A stretch of 54,283 nt of DNA from Polaromonas sp. (GTDB lineage: Bacteria > Pseudomonadota > Gammaproteobacteria > Burkholderiales > Burkholderiaceae_C), in assembly GCA_028291985.1 (NCBI GenBank), contig JAQGNE010000023.1, positions 1-54,283 of the forward strand, in the 5' to 3' direction. Under the pieces are notes generated by a model that searched no databases, was not told the DNA's origin, and worked only from the letters and a program-made list of their open reading frames with translations. This document shows positions 1-9,332 of this stretch, piece by piece; position 1 is the stretch's first letter; each line of letters opens with the position of its first letter. Both the position numbers and the translations under genes were made by a program.

Positions 1-255
1 CACCCGGGCCAGGTGGCGGCGATTACGCAGCGCTTTCCCGAGGTGCTGCGGGCCAGGCTGGTCGTCAGCGGCGAGATGGCCAACGACAGCATGACCTTTC
101 GCGCAGAGGCTCACCCCGGCAACGACGGCCTTGACGAGCGCATCGGCCAGGCCATACGCGACGTCACCAAACTGCGCGGTACGGTAGAGCTGGTGGCGCC
201 CGGCAGCCTGCCGAACGACGGCAAGGTCATCGAGGATGCCCGTAGCTATAAATAG
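1..255 (+). CDS. Phenylacetate-CoA ligase-like protein, C-terminal end (partial)
   Basis: The reading frame is open from base 1 and ends at TAG 253-255, so only the last 84 codons are present. The visible part starts HPGQVAAITQ and ends GSLPNDGKVIEDARSYK. This resembles the C-terminal lid domain of phenylacetate/benzoate-type CoA ligases (AMP-forming family), where a VAPGSLP-like segment and a lysine-containing tail (here GK) close over the adenylate. The catalytic P-loop lies outside the window. The function would be ATP-dependent activation of an aromatic acid to its CoA thioester, which fits the aromatic-CoA genes downstream, but the substrate cannot be read from this fragment. The stop codon coincides with the start of a dispersed repeat. 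Confidence 0.75.
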   Translation, partial: HPGQVAAITQRFPEVLRARLVVSGEMANDSMTFRAEAHPGNDGLDERIGQAIRDVTKLRGTVELVAPGSLPNDGKVIEDARSYK

Positions 256-487
256 GCCCCCACGGTGAGATAGAGCCCCCACGGTTGCGCACTGCCTGTC
301 GCGCCCAGCCCTCCGGGGGGCTGCTGCGCCTGTGGCCCGGCAAAGCCGGTTCCACGGCCCCTGCTTGAACAGGATAGAGCCCCCGCGGCTCCGGCCTGCC
401 TATGCAGGCTTGGACGGCACGAAGAAGGGCTGCATCTCCCAGCTGGCGCCTGTGGCCCGGTGACCCCGGTTTCACGGCTCTTGCTTG
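253..487 (+). repeat. Dispersed intergenic repeat, about three partial copies
   Basis: The unit begins TAGaGCCCCCACGG, runs through a hairpin (CAGCCC/GGGCTG near 307-322) and ends in TGTGGCCCGG...CCGGTTTCACGGC...CTTGCT. TAG-GCCCCCACGG occurs at 253-265, TAGAGCCCCCACGG at 271-284 and TAGAGCCCCCGCGG near 375-388. The tail TGTGGCCCGG occurs at 331-340 and again at 451-460, exactly 120 bases apart. A related copy lies at 4109-4160. Elements like this are frequent downstream of genes in Comamonadaceae (general knowledge). No gene is seen between 256 and 616. Confidence 0.7.
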
Positions 488-616
488 CTAAAAACAGCTA
501 CACGATCACCTGAAATACTTTTGAGGAGATGCGATATTCCCCTTACGTAGTTCCCGCGATAGGCAGGCGTTTTTTGCGCCGTAAACTGAGGTATCAACTT
601 CAAACGGAGATAAAAG

Positions 617-1606
617 ATGAAACGTTTACTCGTTCTGGCGCTTGCCGCGACAGCCCTTTTTGCTCAGGCGCAAACCTCTTTCCCGGGTACCAAGCCCATC
701 ACCTTCGTGGTGCCTTTCGCCGCTGGCGGCCCCACCGACCGTGTGGCGCGCGACCTGGCTGAAGCCATGCGCAAGTCCATGGGAAATGGCGCGAACTTCG
801 TGGTTGAAAACGTCAACGGCGCAGGCGGCACGATCGGCGCGGCCAAAGTCTCCAAGGCAGCGCCAGATGGCCACACGCTGCTGCTACACCACATCGGCAT
901 GGCGGCAGCGCCCGGCCTGTACCGCAAGCTGTCGTACAAGCCGCTGGAAGATTTTGAATACCTGGGCATGATCAATGAAGTGCCGATGACCATCATCGGC
1001 AAGCCGCAGCTGGCTGCCAATACCTACCGCGACCTGGAGAACTACATCAAGGCCAATTCCGGCAAGCTCAACATTGCGCATGCAGGCCTGGGTTCAGCCT
1101 CGCACCTGTGCGGCCTGATGTGGCAATCGTCCATCAACGCCAAGGAAGCGATGACGACCATTCCTTTCGGCGGCACGGCGCCGGCGATGAATGCGCTGGT
1201 GGGCGGGCAGGTTGACATGATGTGCGACCAGACCACCAACACTGTGGGCCAGATCGAGGCAGGCCGCGTGAAGGCCTATGCCGTTACAACGGCCAAGCCG
1301 CTTAGCAGCAACAAACTGCTCAAGGACTACCCCACACTTCAGGAAATGGGTCTCAAGGGCTTTGACCTGACGATCTGGCATGGTCTGTACGCACCGAAGG
1401 GCACCCCGCCAGCCGTGCTTGCGCAAATCAACACTGCCATGAAGGCTGCTTTGAAGGATCCTGAGTTCATCAAGAAGCAGGAAGGCCTGGGCGCCGTGGT
1501 CGTGACCGATAAGCGCGTCGAGCCTGCAGCGCACAAAACCTTTGTGACCAATGAGATCAACAAGCTCAAGCCGGTGATTGACGCTGCTGGCAAGTACGCC
1601 GACTAA
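617..1606 (+). CDS. Tripartite tricarboxylate transporter receptor (TctC/Bug family)
   Basis: This 329-residue protein has a Sec signal peptide (MKRLLVLALAATALFAQAQ) and then the family opening PITFVVPFAAGGPTDRVAR, in which the AGGPTD loop contacts the ligand carboxylate in Bug proteins. The later GAGGT segment and the IWHGLYAPKGTPP block are also typical. The length is normal for the family (about 320-330). It is periplasmic and would bind a carboxylated or aromatic solute for a TctAB-type permease. No tctA or tctB lies in the window, as is usual for the many orphan Bug genes of Burkholderiales. GGAGA at 606-610 sits 6 bases before the ATG. Next to a CoA-ligase tail and a second Bug gene it may serve aromatic acid uptake, but the ligand is unknown. 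Confidence 0.92.
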   Translation: MKRLLVLALAATALFAQAQTSFPGTKPITFVVPFAAGGPTDRVARDLAEAMRKSMGNGANFVVENVNGAGGTIGAAKVSKAAPDGHTLLLHHIGMAAAPGLYRKLSYKPLEDFEYLGMINEVPMTIIGKPQLAANTYRDLENYIKANSGKLNIAHAGLGSASHLCGLMWQSSINAKEAMTTIPFGGTAPAMNALVGGQVDMMCDQTTNTVGQIEAGRVKAYAVTTAKPLSSNKLLKDYPTLQEMGLKGFDLTIWHGLYAPKGTPPAVLAQINTAMKAALKDPEFIKKQEGLGAVVVTDKRVEPAAHKTFVTNEINKLKPVIDAAGKYAD

Positions 1607-1651
1607 AACCTGCAGCAGACCGCCTGGCGACCATCGCCGGGCTGTCACCCT

Positions 1652-1686
1652 GCCGCCTTGGCCTACACAGCCAGGCGGCTTTTTTA
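1652..1686 (+). terminator. Rho-independent terminator
   Basis: GCCGCCTTGGC and GCCAGGCGGC form an inverted repeat separated by CTACACA, followed by TTTTTT. It lies 46 bases after the stop of the first Bug receptor gene and would end its transcript before the second receptor gene. Confidence 0.85.
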
Positions 1687-1764
1687 CGCCCGAGTTAACC
1701 CTCTTGAAGGCATGTCGGCCGGGGGGTATCTTCGAGGCCTGCAACACTTCACCGGAGAGCCGTC

Positions 1765-2805
1765 TTGACATCCCTGCCGCGCATGCCCCCATCTACAAAT
1801 TTCAGACCAAACAGGCGTTTAGCCCTTATATCATCGGGGCTTGCAGCTATTAGTTTCATAGCAACTCCAGCACTTGCCCAGAGCACCTGGCCGACCAAGC
1901 CCGTGCGCATCGTCGTGCCGTTTGCACCCGGTGGCACCACCGACATTCTGGCCCGCGCCATGGCGCCCGAGCTGGCAAAAGCCTTTGGCCAGTCGTTCGT
2001 GGTTGAAAACCGCGCCGGTGCTGGCGGCAATATCGGCGCCGACCTGGTGGCACGGGCGCCAGCCGATGGTTATACCCTGCTGATGGGCACCGTCGGCACG
2101 CACGGCATCAACAAGGCGCTGTACAGCAAGTTGCCGTTTGATCCGCAAAAAGACTTTGTGCCCATCACGCTGGTGGCCGGCGTGCCCAACGTGATGGTGG
2201 TCAATGCCGAAAAAGCCTCGGCGCGCGGCATCAACACGGTGGCGGATTTCATGGCCTACGCCAAGGCCAACACCGGCAAGCTGAACATGGCCTCCAGCGG
2301 CAACGGCACTTCCATCCATCTGGCCGGCGAGCTCTTCAAAAGCATGAGCGGCACCTACATGATCCACTTCCCCTACAGCGGCTCCGGCCCGGCGCTGCTC
2401 AGCCTGGTAAGTGGCGACATGGATGTGATGTTCGACAACCTGCCATCGTCCATGCAGCTCATCAAGGCAGGCAAGCTGAAGGCATTGGCGGTTACCAGCG
2501 CCCAGCGCTCAGCGGCCGTGCCTGATGTGCCGACAGTAGAGCAGGCAGGGGGCCCGGCGATGAAGGGCTTTGACGCGACCAGCTGGTTCGGGCTGCTGGC
2601 GCCAGCCGGCACGCCGCCTGATGTGATCAGCCGGGTTCAGCAGGAGGTTGCCAAGTCGCTGGGCTCGCCAGCCATCAAGGAAAAGCTACTGGCACAAGGC
2701 GCGATACCCGGCGGCAACACGCCACAAGAGTTTGCTGCGTTCATTGACAGCGAAATCAAGAAATGGGCGCAGGTGGTGAAGGTGTCCGGCGCGAAGGTCG
2801 ACTGA
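1765..2805 (+). CDS. Second TctC/Bug receptor, TTG start
   Basis: The 346-residue product has an Arg-containing N-terminus, a hydrophobic stretch and an ALA-Q type cleavage region. [20 protein letters not shown] follows, then the GAGGNIG and [11 protein letters not shown] motifs of periplasmic Bug receptors. GGAGAG at 1754-1759 lies 5 bases before a TTG at 1765, so TTG is preferred over the in-frame ATG at 1783. It would bind a carboxylate in the periplasm. It shares family motifs with the neighbour at 617-1606 but is clearly diverged, so it is not a recent duplicate. A short dispersed repeat (about 1843-1873) lies inside the signal-peptide codons. Confidence 0.9.
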   Translation: MTSLPRMPPSTNFRPNRRLALISSGLAAISFIATPALAQSTWPTKPVRIVVPFAPGGTTDILARAMAPELAKAFGQSFVVENRAGAGGNIGADLVARAPADGYTLLMGTVGTHGINKALYSKLPFDPQKDFVPITLVAGVPNVMVVNAEKASARGINTVADFMAYAKANTGKLNMASSGNGTSIHLAGELFKSMSGTYMIHFPYSGSGPALLSLVSGDMDVMFDNLPSSMQLIKAGKLKALAVTSAQRSAAVPDVPTVEQAGGPAMKGFDATSWFGLLAPAGTPPDVISRVQQEVAKSLGSPAIKEKLLAQGAIPGGNTPQEFAAFIDSEIKKWAQVVKVSGAKVD

Positions 2806-2903
2806 CGCCGCCAGCTGGCGCGGACCTGATCACTGCCGGCGCGCCTGCTGGCCCGTGATCTTCCACCGCCGCGATCAAGCCAAAAGCCGCTGCAGCAAAA
2901 CGC

Positions 2904-3230
2904 TTACACGCCCCACATCACGCTGCTGCCGGCCTTCAGGTTGGCTTGCAGCATCTGTATGAAGGGCACTGCGCGCTGTCGCAAGCCGGGGTTGTTGGCA
3001 GATATGCCGCTGTCTTCATTACGCGCATCCTGATGGACTTCAGCCTGCCGGTGCGCCTCTTCTTCTTCGGCAACTGCGGCTTCCAGCGCCGCAATGGCCG
3101 CTGTCATCTGGGCGGGCTCGATGATGCCCTTGGGGCCCGGCGTTTTGCCGATGATTTCCAGGATATGCCGGGCGTTGGGTTCCAGCATGATGACGTCGCT
3201 GGCGTTTTTGGATTTGAATTTGTACAGCAA
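2904..3230 (-). CDS. DUF1840 family protein, TTG start
   Basis: This 108-residue soluble protein begins MLYKFKSKNASDVIMLEPN, the hallmark opening of DUF1840. IIGKTPGPKGII follows, then an alanine/glutamate-rich helical middle. The start is TTG at 3230, supported by GAGG six bases upstream and by the family N-terminus; no ATG lies closer. It is divergent from the 2OG-oxygenase gene at 3362, with about 130 bases between them. The family is widespread in Betaproteobacteria and its function is unknown. No signal peptide or membrane segment is visible. Confidence 0.88.
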   Translation of the reverse strand: MLYKFKSKNASDVIMLEPNARHILEIIGKTPGPKGIIEPAQMTAAIAALEAAVAEEEEAHRQAEVHQDARNEDSGISANNPGLRQRAVPFIQMLQANLKAGSSVMWGV

Positions 3231-3361
3231 GTGATGACCTCGGTTTCAAAAACCCATTATCAAAAACTTCTGCCGCCAGAGCTGTAGTCCGCTTTCCCGA
3301 ACCGTCCGGCCTCGCCGACGCGCCGCCGCAAGCTCTTCCCTGGCTCGCGCAAAATACCGCC

Positions 3362-4111
3362 ATGTTCAATATTGCCATCGCCCCCAAGCCTGCCGCGCAG
3401 GCCCTTTCCCAGGACGGCCTAAGCCTGCTGCAGCCCGATGAACTGGCCCGAACCCTGTCACTGGACGGCGGCCCGTGGCAGCAGCAGTGGGCAGGCTTGA
3501 GCGCGTCGTGGGACCGGCTGGAAGATGACGCCTATTTGCTGGACGGTGGCCATTACCGGAAACGCCGCCACGCATGCTTTATCCAGGAGCTGGGAACGGC
3601 CACGCTGCAACAGACGGCTTATCGCCCGCACTGGCAGCCTACCGATTACAACGCGCTGCACGGCGGCATAGAGCGCTGGTTTGCGCCGGTCGAGCCTGAA
3701 GTGGCCGCGCATGCCGCCTGGACGGCCTTGCTGTCCGGCCTGGGCCAGCTGTTCGCAGCCGTGTCGCCAGTGCCGCGCTGGCATATTGAGGCGCACCAGT
3801 TTCGTATCGACACGGCTGGCGGTGTGGGCCGGCCCACGCCAGAAGGCGCGCACCGCGATGGCGTTGACTTTGTGGTGGTCATGCTGATGGGCCGCCAGGG
3901 CGTCAAGGGCGGCGAGACCCGCGTTTTTGATGCGCACGGGCCGCACGGGCTGCGCTTTCTGATGCAGGAGCCGCTGACCACGCTGCTGCTGGACGATGCG
4001 CGCGTGATTCATGAAACCACGCCCATCCTGCCGCTGGAAGGATCAGCGCTGCCGGGATTTCGCGACACGCTGGTGCTGACCTACCGCGCAGCAGGCTTTC
4101 AACAGAAGTAG
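3362..4111 (+). CDS. 2OG-Fe(II) dioxygenase family protein
   Basis: The 249-residue protein carries the 2OG-Fe_dioxy_2-type signature. GAHRDGVDFVVV supplies the H-x-D iron ligands, DDARVIHETTPI the distal His, and FRDTLVLTYR the Arg that would bind 2-oxoglutarate. Members of this family include free amino-acid hydroxylases such as L-isoleucine hydroxylase, but substrates vary and none can be assigned here. The enzyme is soluble and no operon partner is visible. The TAG stop at 4109-4111 coincides with the first bases of a dispersed repeat, TAGAGCCC. Confidence 0.85.
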   Translation: MFNIAIAPKPAAQALSQDGLSLLQPDELARTLSLDGGPWQQQWAGLSASWDRLEDDAYLLDGGHYRKRRHACFIQELGTATLQQTAYRPHWQPTDYNALHGGIERWFAPVEPEVAAHAAWTALLSGLGQLFAAVSPVPRWHIEAHQFRIDTAGGVGRPTPEGAHRDGVDFVVVMLMGRQGVKGGETRVFDAHGPHGLRFLMQEPLTTLLLDDARVIHETTPILPLEGSALPGFRDTLVLTYRAAGFQQK

Positions 4112-4190
4112 AGCCCGCACAGTCGCTCAGCTAGCGTGTCGCGCCCTGCCCCCGGAGGGCGTCCGTTCGTCCTGAGTTATCGAAGGATGC
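4109..4190 (+). repeat. Dispersed intergenic repeats downstream of a gene
   Basis: The block TAGAGCCCgCAC...GTGTCGCGCCCTG aligns with the copy at 271-318 and contains the hairpin GCCCT/AGGGC (4143-4160). It is followed by GTTCGTCCTGAG-TTATC-GAAGGATGC (4165-4190), a REP-like palindromic element of a type common in these genomes. No gene is seen from 4112 to 4369. Confidence 0.6.
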
Positions 4191-4309
4191 GCCTGCGGTT
4201 GCGTGAAGCAAGTCACTGCCCCTCCAGAAGGCCGTCTCTTCCTTCTTGGCAAACAGAGCAAAAGCGGCGCGGCGGAAGTTTCAAACCCTTTCACGTGCAT
4301 TCAACCCGC

Positions 4310-4342
4310 TTGACGAATTTACTTTAAACTTAAATAATTAAG
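4310..4342 (+). promoter_or_regulatory. Sigma70-like promoter with overlapping palindrome
   Basis: TTGACG at 4310-4315, a 17-base spacer and AATAAT at 4333-4338 form a good promoter about 30 bases before the monooxygenase ATG. CTTAA-ATAA-TTAAG (4329-4342) is a perfect inverted repeat over the -10 element. It is a plausible operator for the MarR protein encoded by the next gene. This is prediction only. Confidence 0.55.
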
Positions 4343-4369
4343 GTAACGTTTTCAAGAGAGCACATCGAC

Positions 4370-6727
4370 ATGCGCATTCTTTGTCTGGGTGGTGGCCCCG
4401 CCGGCCTTTACTTTGCCTTGCTGATGAAGCTGCAGCAACCCGCGCATCAGGTCACCGTGGTTGAGCGCAACCGCCCGTTTGACACCTTTGGCTGGGGCGT
4501 GGTGTTGTCTGACCAGACCTTGGCCAACCTGCGCCAGGCAGACCCGGTCAGCGCACAGCTGATCGGCGATGCCTTCAACCACTGGGACGATGTCGAGATG
4601 TTCTTCAAGGGCCGCTCGGTGCGCTCGGGTGGCCACGGGTTTTGCGGTATCGGCCGCAAGCGGCTGCTCAACATCCTGCAGGAGCGTTGTCTCGAATTGG
4701 GTGTCGAGCTGAAATTTGAGACCGACGTAGCCGACGACCAGGCGGTGGCGCGGCAATACGGCGCTGATTTGGTGATTGCCTCTGACGGCCTGAACAGCCG
4801 CATCCGCAGCCGCTACGCGCAAACCTTCAAGCCCGATGTTGAACTGCGTGCCTGCCGCTTTGTGTGGCTGGGCACCAAGAAGACGTTTGACGCCTTCACG
4901 TTTGCCTTCGAGCAGACCGAGCATGGCTGGTTTGCGGCACATGCCTACCAGTTTGACGACAGCACCTCGACCTTTATTGTCGAAACGCCCGAGGCGGTGT
5001 GGAAGGCGCACGGCCTGGACCAGATGCGCCAGGAGGACGGCATCGCCTTTTGCGAGCGCCTGTTTGCCGCGTACCTCGATGGCCATACGCTGATGAACAA
5101 TGCCACCCATGTGCGCGGCTCGGCGATCTGGATTCGCTTTCCGCGTGTCGTGTGCGAGCGCTGGGTGCACCAGGAGGCGATAGATGGCAAAAACGTGCCT
5201 ATCGTGTTGATGGGCGACGCCGCACATACCGCACATTTCTCGATCGGCAGCGGCACCAAGCTGGCGCTTGAAGACGCTATCGAGATGACACGCTGTTTTG
5301 CGCAGCACATCACGCCGCATGAAGCATTGCAGGCCTATGAGGCGCTGCGCTCGGTCGAGGTGCTCAAGATACAGAACGCAGCGCGCAACTCGACCGAATG
5401 GTTTGAAAACGTTGACCGCTACAGCGCCTTCGAAGCCGAGCAGTTCTTTTACTCGATGATGACGCGGTCGCAGCGCATCAGCCATGAGAACCTGCGGGTG
5501 CGCGATGCCGGCTGGCTTCGAAACTATGAGCAATGGCTAGCCCAGGCCCAGACTTCAAACTCAGCGAATGGCAGCACCGCGCCGCTGGCGGCAGCTTCAA
5601 CAGCAACTCCAGCACCTCCCATGCTGCTGCCGCTGAAAACCCGCGAAATCACGCTGAAAAACCGCATCGTTGTCTCGCCCATGGCAACTTACAGCGCGGT
5701 TGACGGCGTGGTGCAGGACTTTCATTTGGTGCATTTAGGCGCGCGGGCGCTGGGGGGTGCGGCGCTGGTGTTTGTCGAGATGACCTCGCCCACACCCGAA
5801 GGGCGCATCACGCCGGCTTGCCCCGGCCTCTGGAACGACGAACAGTCCAGCGCGTTGGCACGTATCGTCAAGTTTGTTCATGCTTCAGGCGAAGGCGCAA
5901 AAATTGGCCTTCAATTGGGGCACAGCGGACCGAAAGGCTCGACACAGGTGGGCTGGGAACAACCCGACGAACCGCTGCTTGCCAACAACTGGCCGCTGCT
6001 GGCCGCCAGTGCTGTGGCTTACGGCCCTGCCAACCAGTTGCCGCAAGCCATGACACGCGCAGACATGGACCGCATCACCACCGCTTTCGTGCAGTCAACC
6101 CGCTATGCGGCAGAGGCAGGTTTCGACTGGCTGGAGCTGCACTGCGCACACGGTTATTTGCTGTCCAGCTTCATCACGCCATTGACGAACCAGCGCACCG
6201 ATGACTATGGCGGCAGCCTTGAAAACCGCTGCCGCTATCCCCTGGAAGTGTTCACCGCCATGCGCGCCGTCTGGCCAGCGCACCTGCCGATGAGTGTGAG
6301 GATTTCGGCACACGACTGGGTGCCGGGCGGCAACACGGCCGATGACGCGGTCGAGATTGCCCGGCTCTTCAAGGCTGCAGGATGCGATTTCATTGATGTG
6401 TCGTCTGGCCAGACCACGCGTGCTGCCAAGCCGGTGTATGGCCGCATGTACCAGACGCCGTTTGCCGACCGCATCCGCAATGAAGTGGGCATCCGGACGA
6501 TTGCCGTCGGGGCGATATCCGAGGTAGACCATGTCAACAGCATCATCGCGGCGGGACGCGCCGACCTGTGTGCCATCGCACGGCCGCATCTGGCAGACCC
6601 GGCCTGGACGTTGCATGAGGCGGCCAAACTGCAAAGCAGGCACGTCAGCTGGCCACAGCCTTACCTGAGCGGCCGGGACCAGCTGTATCGCGAGATTTTT
6701 AAGCAAAATCAAGCCGTAGCCCAATAG
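4370..6727 (+). CDS. abmA: 2-aminobenzoyl-CoA monooxygenase/reductase (two-domain fusion)
   Basis: The 785-residue flavoprotein joins two enzymes. Residues 1 to about 385 are an FAD monooxygenase of the aromatic hydroxylase class, with [10 protein letters not shown] at the N-terminus, GWGVVLSD, and [14 protein letters not shown]. After a Ser/Ala/Pro linker (about 385-415) comes an old-yellow-enzyme domain: [32 protein letters not shown] and [10 protein letters not shown]. This architecture is known from anthraniloyl-CoA monooxygenase/reductase of Azoarcus evansii and from salicylyl-CoA 5-hydroxylase relatives. It would hydroxylate and then reduce 2-aminobenzoyl-CoA, using O2 and NAD(P)H, to a non-aromatic enamine-ketone CoA ester. 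The 2-aminobenzoate-type CoA ligase four genes downstream favours the anthranilate assignment. It is first in the operon. The linker contains a short dispersed repeat segment. Confidence 0.88.
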   Translation: MRILCLGGGPAGLYFALLMKLQQPAHQVTVVERNRPFDTFGWGVVLSDQTLANLRQADPVSAQLIGDAFNHWDDVEMFFKGRSVRSGGHGFCGIGRKRLLNILQERCLELGVELKFETDVADDQAVARQYGADLVIASDGLNSRIRSRYAQTFKPDVELRACRFVWLGTKKTFDAFTFAFEQTEHGWFAAHAYQFDDSTSTFIVETPEAVWKAHGLDQMRQEDGIAFCERLFAAYLDGHTLMNNATHVRGSAIWIRFPRVVCERWVHQEAIDGKNVPIVLMGDAAHTAHFSIGSGTKLALEDAIEMTRCFAQHITPHEALQAYEALRSVEVLKIQNAARNSTEWFENVDRYSAFEAEQFFYSMMTRSQRISHENLRVRDAGWLRNYEQWLAQAQTSNSANGSTAPLAAASTATPAPPMLLPLKTREITLKNRIVVSPMATYSAVDGVVQDFHLVHLGARALGGAALVFVEMTSPTPEGRITPACPGLWNDEQSSALARIVKFVHASGEGAKIGLQLGHSGPKGSTQVGWEQPDEPLLANNWPLLAASAVAYGPANQLPQAMTRADMDRITTAFVQSTRYAAEAGFDWLELHCAHGYLLSSFITPLTNQRTDDYGGSLENRCRYPLEVFTAMRAVWPAHLPMSVRISAHDWVPGGNTADDAVEIARLFKAAGCDFIDVSSGQTTRAAKPVYGRMYQTPFADRIRNEVGIRTIAVGAISEVDHVNSIIAAGRADLCAIARPHLADPAWTLHEAAKLQSRHVSWPQPYLSGRDQLYREIFKQNQAVAQ

Positions 6728-6740
6728 ATATGGCTAGTGA

Positions 6741-6762
6741 TAGCTATTAAATACATAGCAAC
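6741..6762 (+). repeat. Short palindromic dispersed element
   Basis: TAGCTATTAAATACATAGCA is an imperfect palindrome between the monooxygenase stop and the MarR Shine-Dalgarno. Related segments occur inside coding sequence near 1847-1862 (AGCTATTAGTTTCATAGC) and 8563-8579. It could also act as a weak hairpin or operator. Confidence 0.4.
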
Positions 6763-6775
6763 AAAGGAGCTGCAT

Positions 6776-7267
6776 ATGGACATGGAAGCCAGAGGCCATA
6801 GCGAACATCCGGAAGCCCTGCGGCTGTGGCTGCGCATGCTGACCTGCACCCAGCTGGTTGAAAAGCAGGTACGCACCCAGTTGCGCGAGCAGTTCGACAC
6901 CACCTTGCCGCGTTTTGATCTGATGGCACAGCTGGAGCGCAGCCCCGAGGGTTTGAAGATGAACCAGCTGTCGCGCCGCATGATGGTGACTGGCGGCAAC
7001 ATTACCGGCATCACCGACCAGCTGGTGGCCGAGGAAGTCGTCGAGCGGGTCGAGGTCGAAGGCGACCGGCGTGCCTACCGGGTACGCCTGACCACACGCG
7101 GCCGCAAGCTGTTTGCCGAGATGGCGCGCCAGCATGAGGCGTGGATCGTCTCGGCTTTTGAAGGCCTGAGCGCGCGCGAACTCGAGTCGTTGCACAAGCT
7201 GCTGGGCAAGGTCAAGCAACATAACACCGTACCGACCGACAAACCCCAGGACATGGAAAACGCATGA
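6776..7267 (+). CDS. MarR family transcriptional regulator
   Basis: The 163-residue protein has the MarR winged-helix layout: an N-terminal dimerisation helix ([18 protein letters not shown]), [10 protein letters not shown], the recognition region [16 protein letters not shown], and the wing [25 protein letters not shown] at 6763-6769 precedes the ATG at 6776, which is preferred over an in-frame upstream ATG. It overlaps the next gene by ATGA. Such regulators often sense aromatic CoA esters or acids in these operons. It probably represses the operon from the palindrome at 4329-4342, which is inference. Confidence 0.9.
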   Translation: MDMEARGHSEHPEALRLWLRMLTCTQLVEKQVRTQLREQFDTTLPRFDLMAQLERSPEGLKMNQLSRRMMVTGGNITGITDQLVAEEVVERVEVEGDRRAYRVRLTTRGRKLFAEMARQHEAWIVSAFEGLSARELESLHKLLGKVKQHNTVPTDKPQDMENA

Positions 7268-8118
7268 AGCACTACATCGGCACCAGCAACCCCATGCATG
7301 CAGGCTTTGACGCCATGGCGCAGTACCAGGCGCAGCACTTTGCCTATGCGTTTGATGCGGGCGTGGCCACCGTGACTCTCAACCGCCCGGAGCGAAAGAA
7401 CCCGCTGACCTTTGACTCGTACGCCGAGCTGCGCAACCTGTTTCGCGCCTTGAACACCGCGACCGATGTGAAAGCAGTGGTGCTGACCGGCGCAGGGGGC
7501 AATTTTTGCTCGGGCGGTGATGTGCACGAGATCATCGGGCCGCTGACCCAGATGACGATGCCCGAGCTGCTGGAGTTCACCCGCATGACGGGCGACCTGA
7601 TCAAGGCGATGCGGCTGTGCCCGCAACCCATCATTGCGGCGGTTGACGGCATCTGTGCGGGCGCAGGCGCGATGATGGCGCTGGCATCCGATATGCGACT
7701 GGGCACCCCCCGCGCCAAGACCGCCTTCCTCTTCACACGGGTTGGTCTGGCCGGTGCCGACATGGGTGCCTGCGCGCTGCTGCCGCGACTGATCGGCCAG
7801 GGACGGGCTTCGGAGTTGCTGTTTACGGGCCGTGCCATGACGGCCGATGAAGGCCTGCTGTGGGGGTTCTTCAATGCACTGCATGCGCCGGATGATCTGG
7901 GCAAGCAGGCCGCGCAGCTGGCCCGGCAGCTGGCTGACGGCCCGACGTTTGCGCATGGCATGACCAAGACCATGCTGCATCAGGAATGGGCCATGACGCT
8001 GGACCAGGCCATCGAGGCGGAAGCCCAGGCGCAGGCGATCTGCATGCAGACGCAGGACTTCACGCGGGCCTACGAAGCCTTTGCCGCCAAGCAGCAGCCA
8101 GTCTTCGAGGGCGATTGA
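7264..8118 (+). CDS. Enoyl-CoA hydratase/isomerase family protein
   Basis: The 284-residue crotonase-fold protein has [17 protein letters not shown] near its start, the oxyanion-hole segments [14 protein letters not shown] and [16 protein letters not shown], and [20 protein letters not shown]. In the last of these, D and nearby residues replace the usual E-E catalytic pair. It acts on a CoA thioester, probably hydrating or hydrolytically opening the ring-reduced intermediate. It overlaps marR by 4 bases and lies 2 bases before the dehydrogenase gene. The unusual active-site residues mean the exact reaction should not be assumed to be simple hydration. Confidence 0.88.
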   Translation: MKHYIGTSNPMHAGFDAMAQYQAQHFAYAFDAGVATVTLNRPERKNPLTFDSYAELRNLFRALNTATDVKAVVLTGAGGNFCSGGDVHEIIGPLTQMTMPELLEFTRMTGDLIKAMRLCPQPIIAAVDGICAGAGAMMALASDMRLGTPRAKTAFLFTRVGLAGADMGACALLPRLIGQGRASELLFTGRAMTADEGLLWGFFNALHAPDDLGKQAAQLARQLADGPTFAHGMTKTMLHQEWAMTLDQAIEAEAQAQAICMQTQDFTRAYEAFAAKQQPVFEGD

Positions 8119-8120
8119 TC

Positions 8121-9332
8121 ATGACGCCCACTACCTCGCACCTGACCCTGCCTTTTTTTGATGACGTGCACCGCACGCTGGGCGAGCAGCTGGCGCGCTG
8201 GATACCGCAGCAGCAGGTTGACGAGCAGGACGACAGGGCCGCGTGCCGCGAATGGGTAGCCAGGCTGGGCGAGGCCGGCTGGCTGCGCTACTGTGTGCCT
8301 GCCGGCGATGGTGGTGAGCTCGGCGGGGTGCTGCCGCGCCTGGACTCACGCGCACTGGTGGTACTGCGCGAGGCGCTGGCCTTTCATTCACCGCTGGCCG
8401 ACTTTGCTTTTGCGATGCAGGGGTTGGGCAGTGGGGCCATTACCCTGGCAGGCAGCGCAGCGCAGCAGGCCGCTTATCTGCCAGACGTTGCCAGTGGCCG
8501 CCAGATTGCAGCCTTTGCCCTTAGTGAGGCTGATGCCGGCTCAGATGCTGGCGCTATGAAAACAAGAGCTACCAGCACCGGTGAAGATTGGGCCATGTCC
8601 GGAAACAAGACCTGGATCAGCAACGGCGGCATTGCTGACTTCTATGTGACGTTCGCAAAGACCGCGCCGGATGCCGGCACGCGCGGCATCACCGCTTTCA
8701 TCATTGACGCCACGAACCCAGGGCTCGACTGCAGCGAGCACATCACGGTAATGTCACCGCATCCGCTGGCTACGCTGCAGTTCACCGATTGCCGGCTTCC
8801 GAGGCATGCGCAGCTGGGCGATCTGAACGGTGGCTTCAAGCTGGCGATGCAGACACTGGACATCTTTCGCGCGTCCGTTGCCGGCGCAGCGCTGGGCATG
8901 GCACGCCGCGCGCTGGCCGAAGCCGTGCATTACGCACGCCAGCGCCAGATGTTCGGCCAGACGCTGGCGGACTTTCAGCTGACACAGGCCAAGCTGGGCG
9001 AGATGGCGGCGCTGGTGGATGCGGGCGCGCTGCTGACCTACCGTGCTGCCTGGATGCGCGACGCCAGCGAAGCGGGCAAGCAAGCCCCAGACGCAGCCGC
9101 TGAGGCAGCCGGTCGGCGCGAACGCACGGTAGCGGCTGCCATGGCCAAGATGACCGCGACCGAAAATGCGCAGCGTGTCATCGACATGGCACTGCAGATG
9201 CATGGCGGCATGGGCGTCAGGGTCGGCACCAAGATGGAAAGCCTGTACCGCGACATACGTTCACTGCGCATCTATGAGGGCGCAACCGAAGTCCAGCAAC
9301 TCATCATCGGAAAGGCGGCGTTGCAATCATGA
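8121..9332 (+). CDS. Acyl-CoA dehydrogenase family protein
   Basis: The 403-residue FAD enzyme has the ALSEADAGSDAG and NKTWISNGGIADFYV flavin/substrate motifs. In the C-terminal helical domain it has RQMFGQTLADFQLTQAKL, MHGGMGVRVGTKMESLYRD and RIYEGATEVQQLIIG. The ATG at 8121 follows the previous stop by two bases; a longer in-frame extension overlaps the hydratase and is not used. It would oxidise a CoA ester after ring reduction or cleavage. GAMKTRATST (near 8556) is encoded partly by a short dispersed repeat in a variable loop. It overlaps the ligase gene by ATGA. Confidence 0.9.
   Translation: MTPTTSHLTLPFFDDVHRTLGEQLARWIPQQQVDEQDDRAACREWVARLGEAGWLRYCVPAGDGGELGGVLPRLDSRALVVLREALAFHSPLADFAFAMQGLGSGAITLAGSAAQQAAYLPDVASGRQIAAFALSEADAGSDAGAMKTRATSTGEDWAMSGNKTWISNGGIADFYVTFAKTAPDAGTRGITAFIIDATNPGLDCSEHITVMSPHPLATLQFTDCRLPRHAQLGDLNGGFKLAMQTLDIFRASVAGAALGMARRALAEAVHYARQRQMFGQTLADFQLTQAKLGEMAALVDAGALLTYRAAWMRDASEAGKQAPDAAAEAAGRRERTVAAAMAKMTATENAQRVIDMALQMHGGMGVRVGTKMESLYRDIRSLRIYEGATEVQQLIIGKAALQS

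Noticed and set aside
4352..5533. 393-codon minus-strand ORF opposite the monooxygenase/reductase
   Set aside because: Antisense shadow of a GC-rich gene; no ribosome site and no family features, while the plus strand is a clear flavoenzyme.
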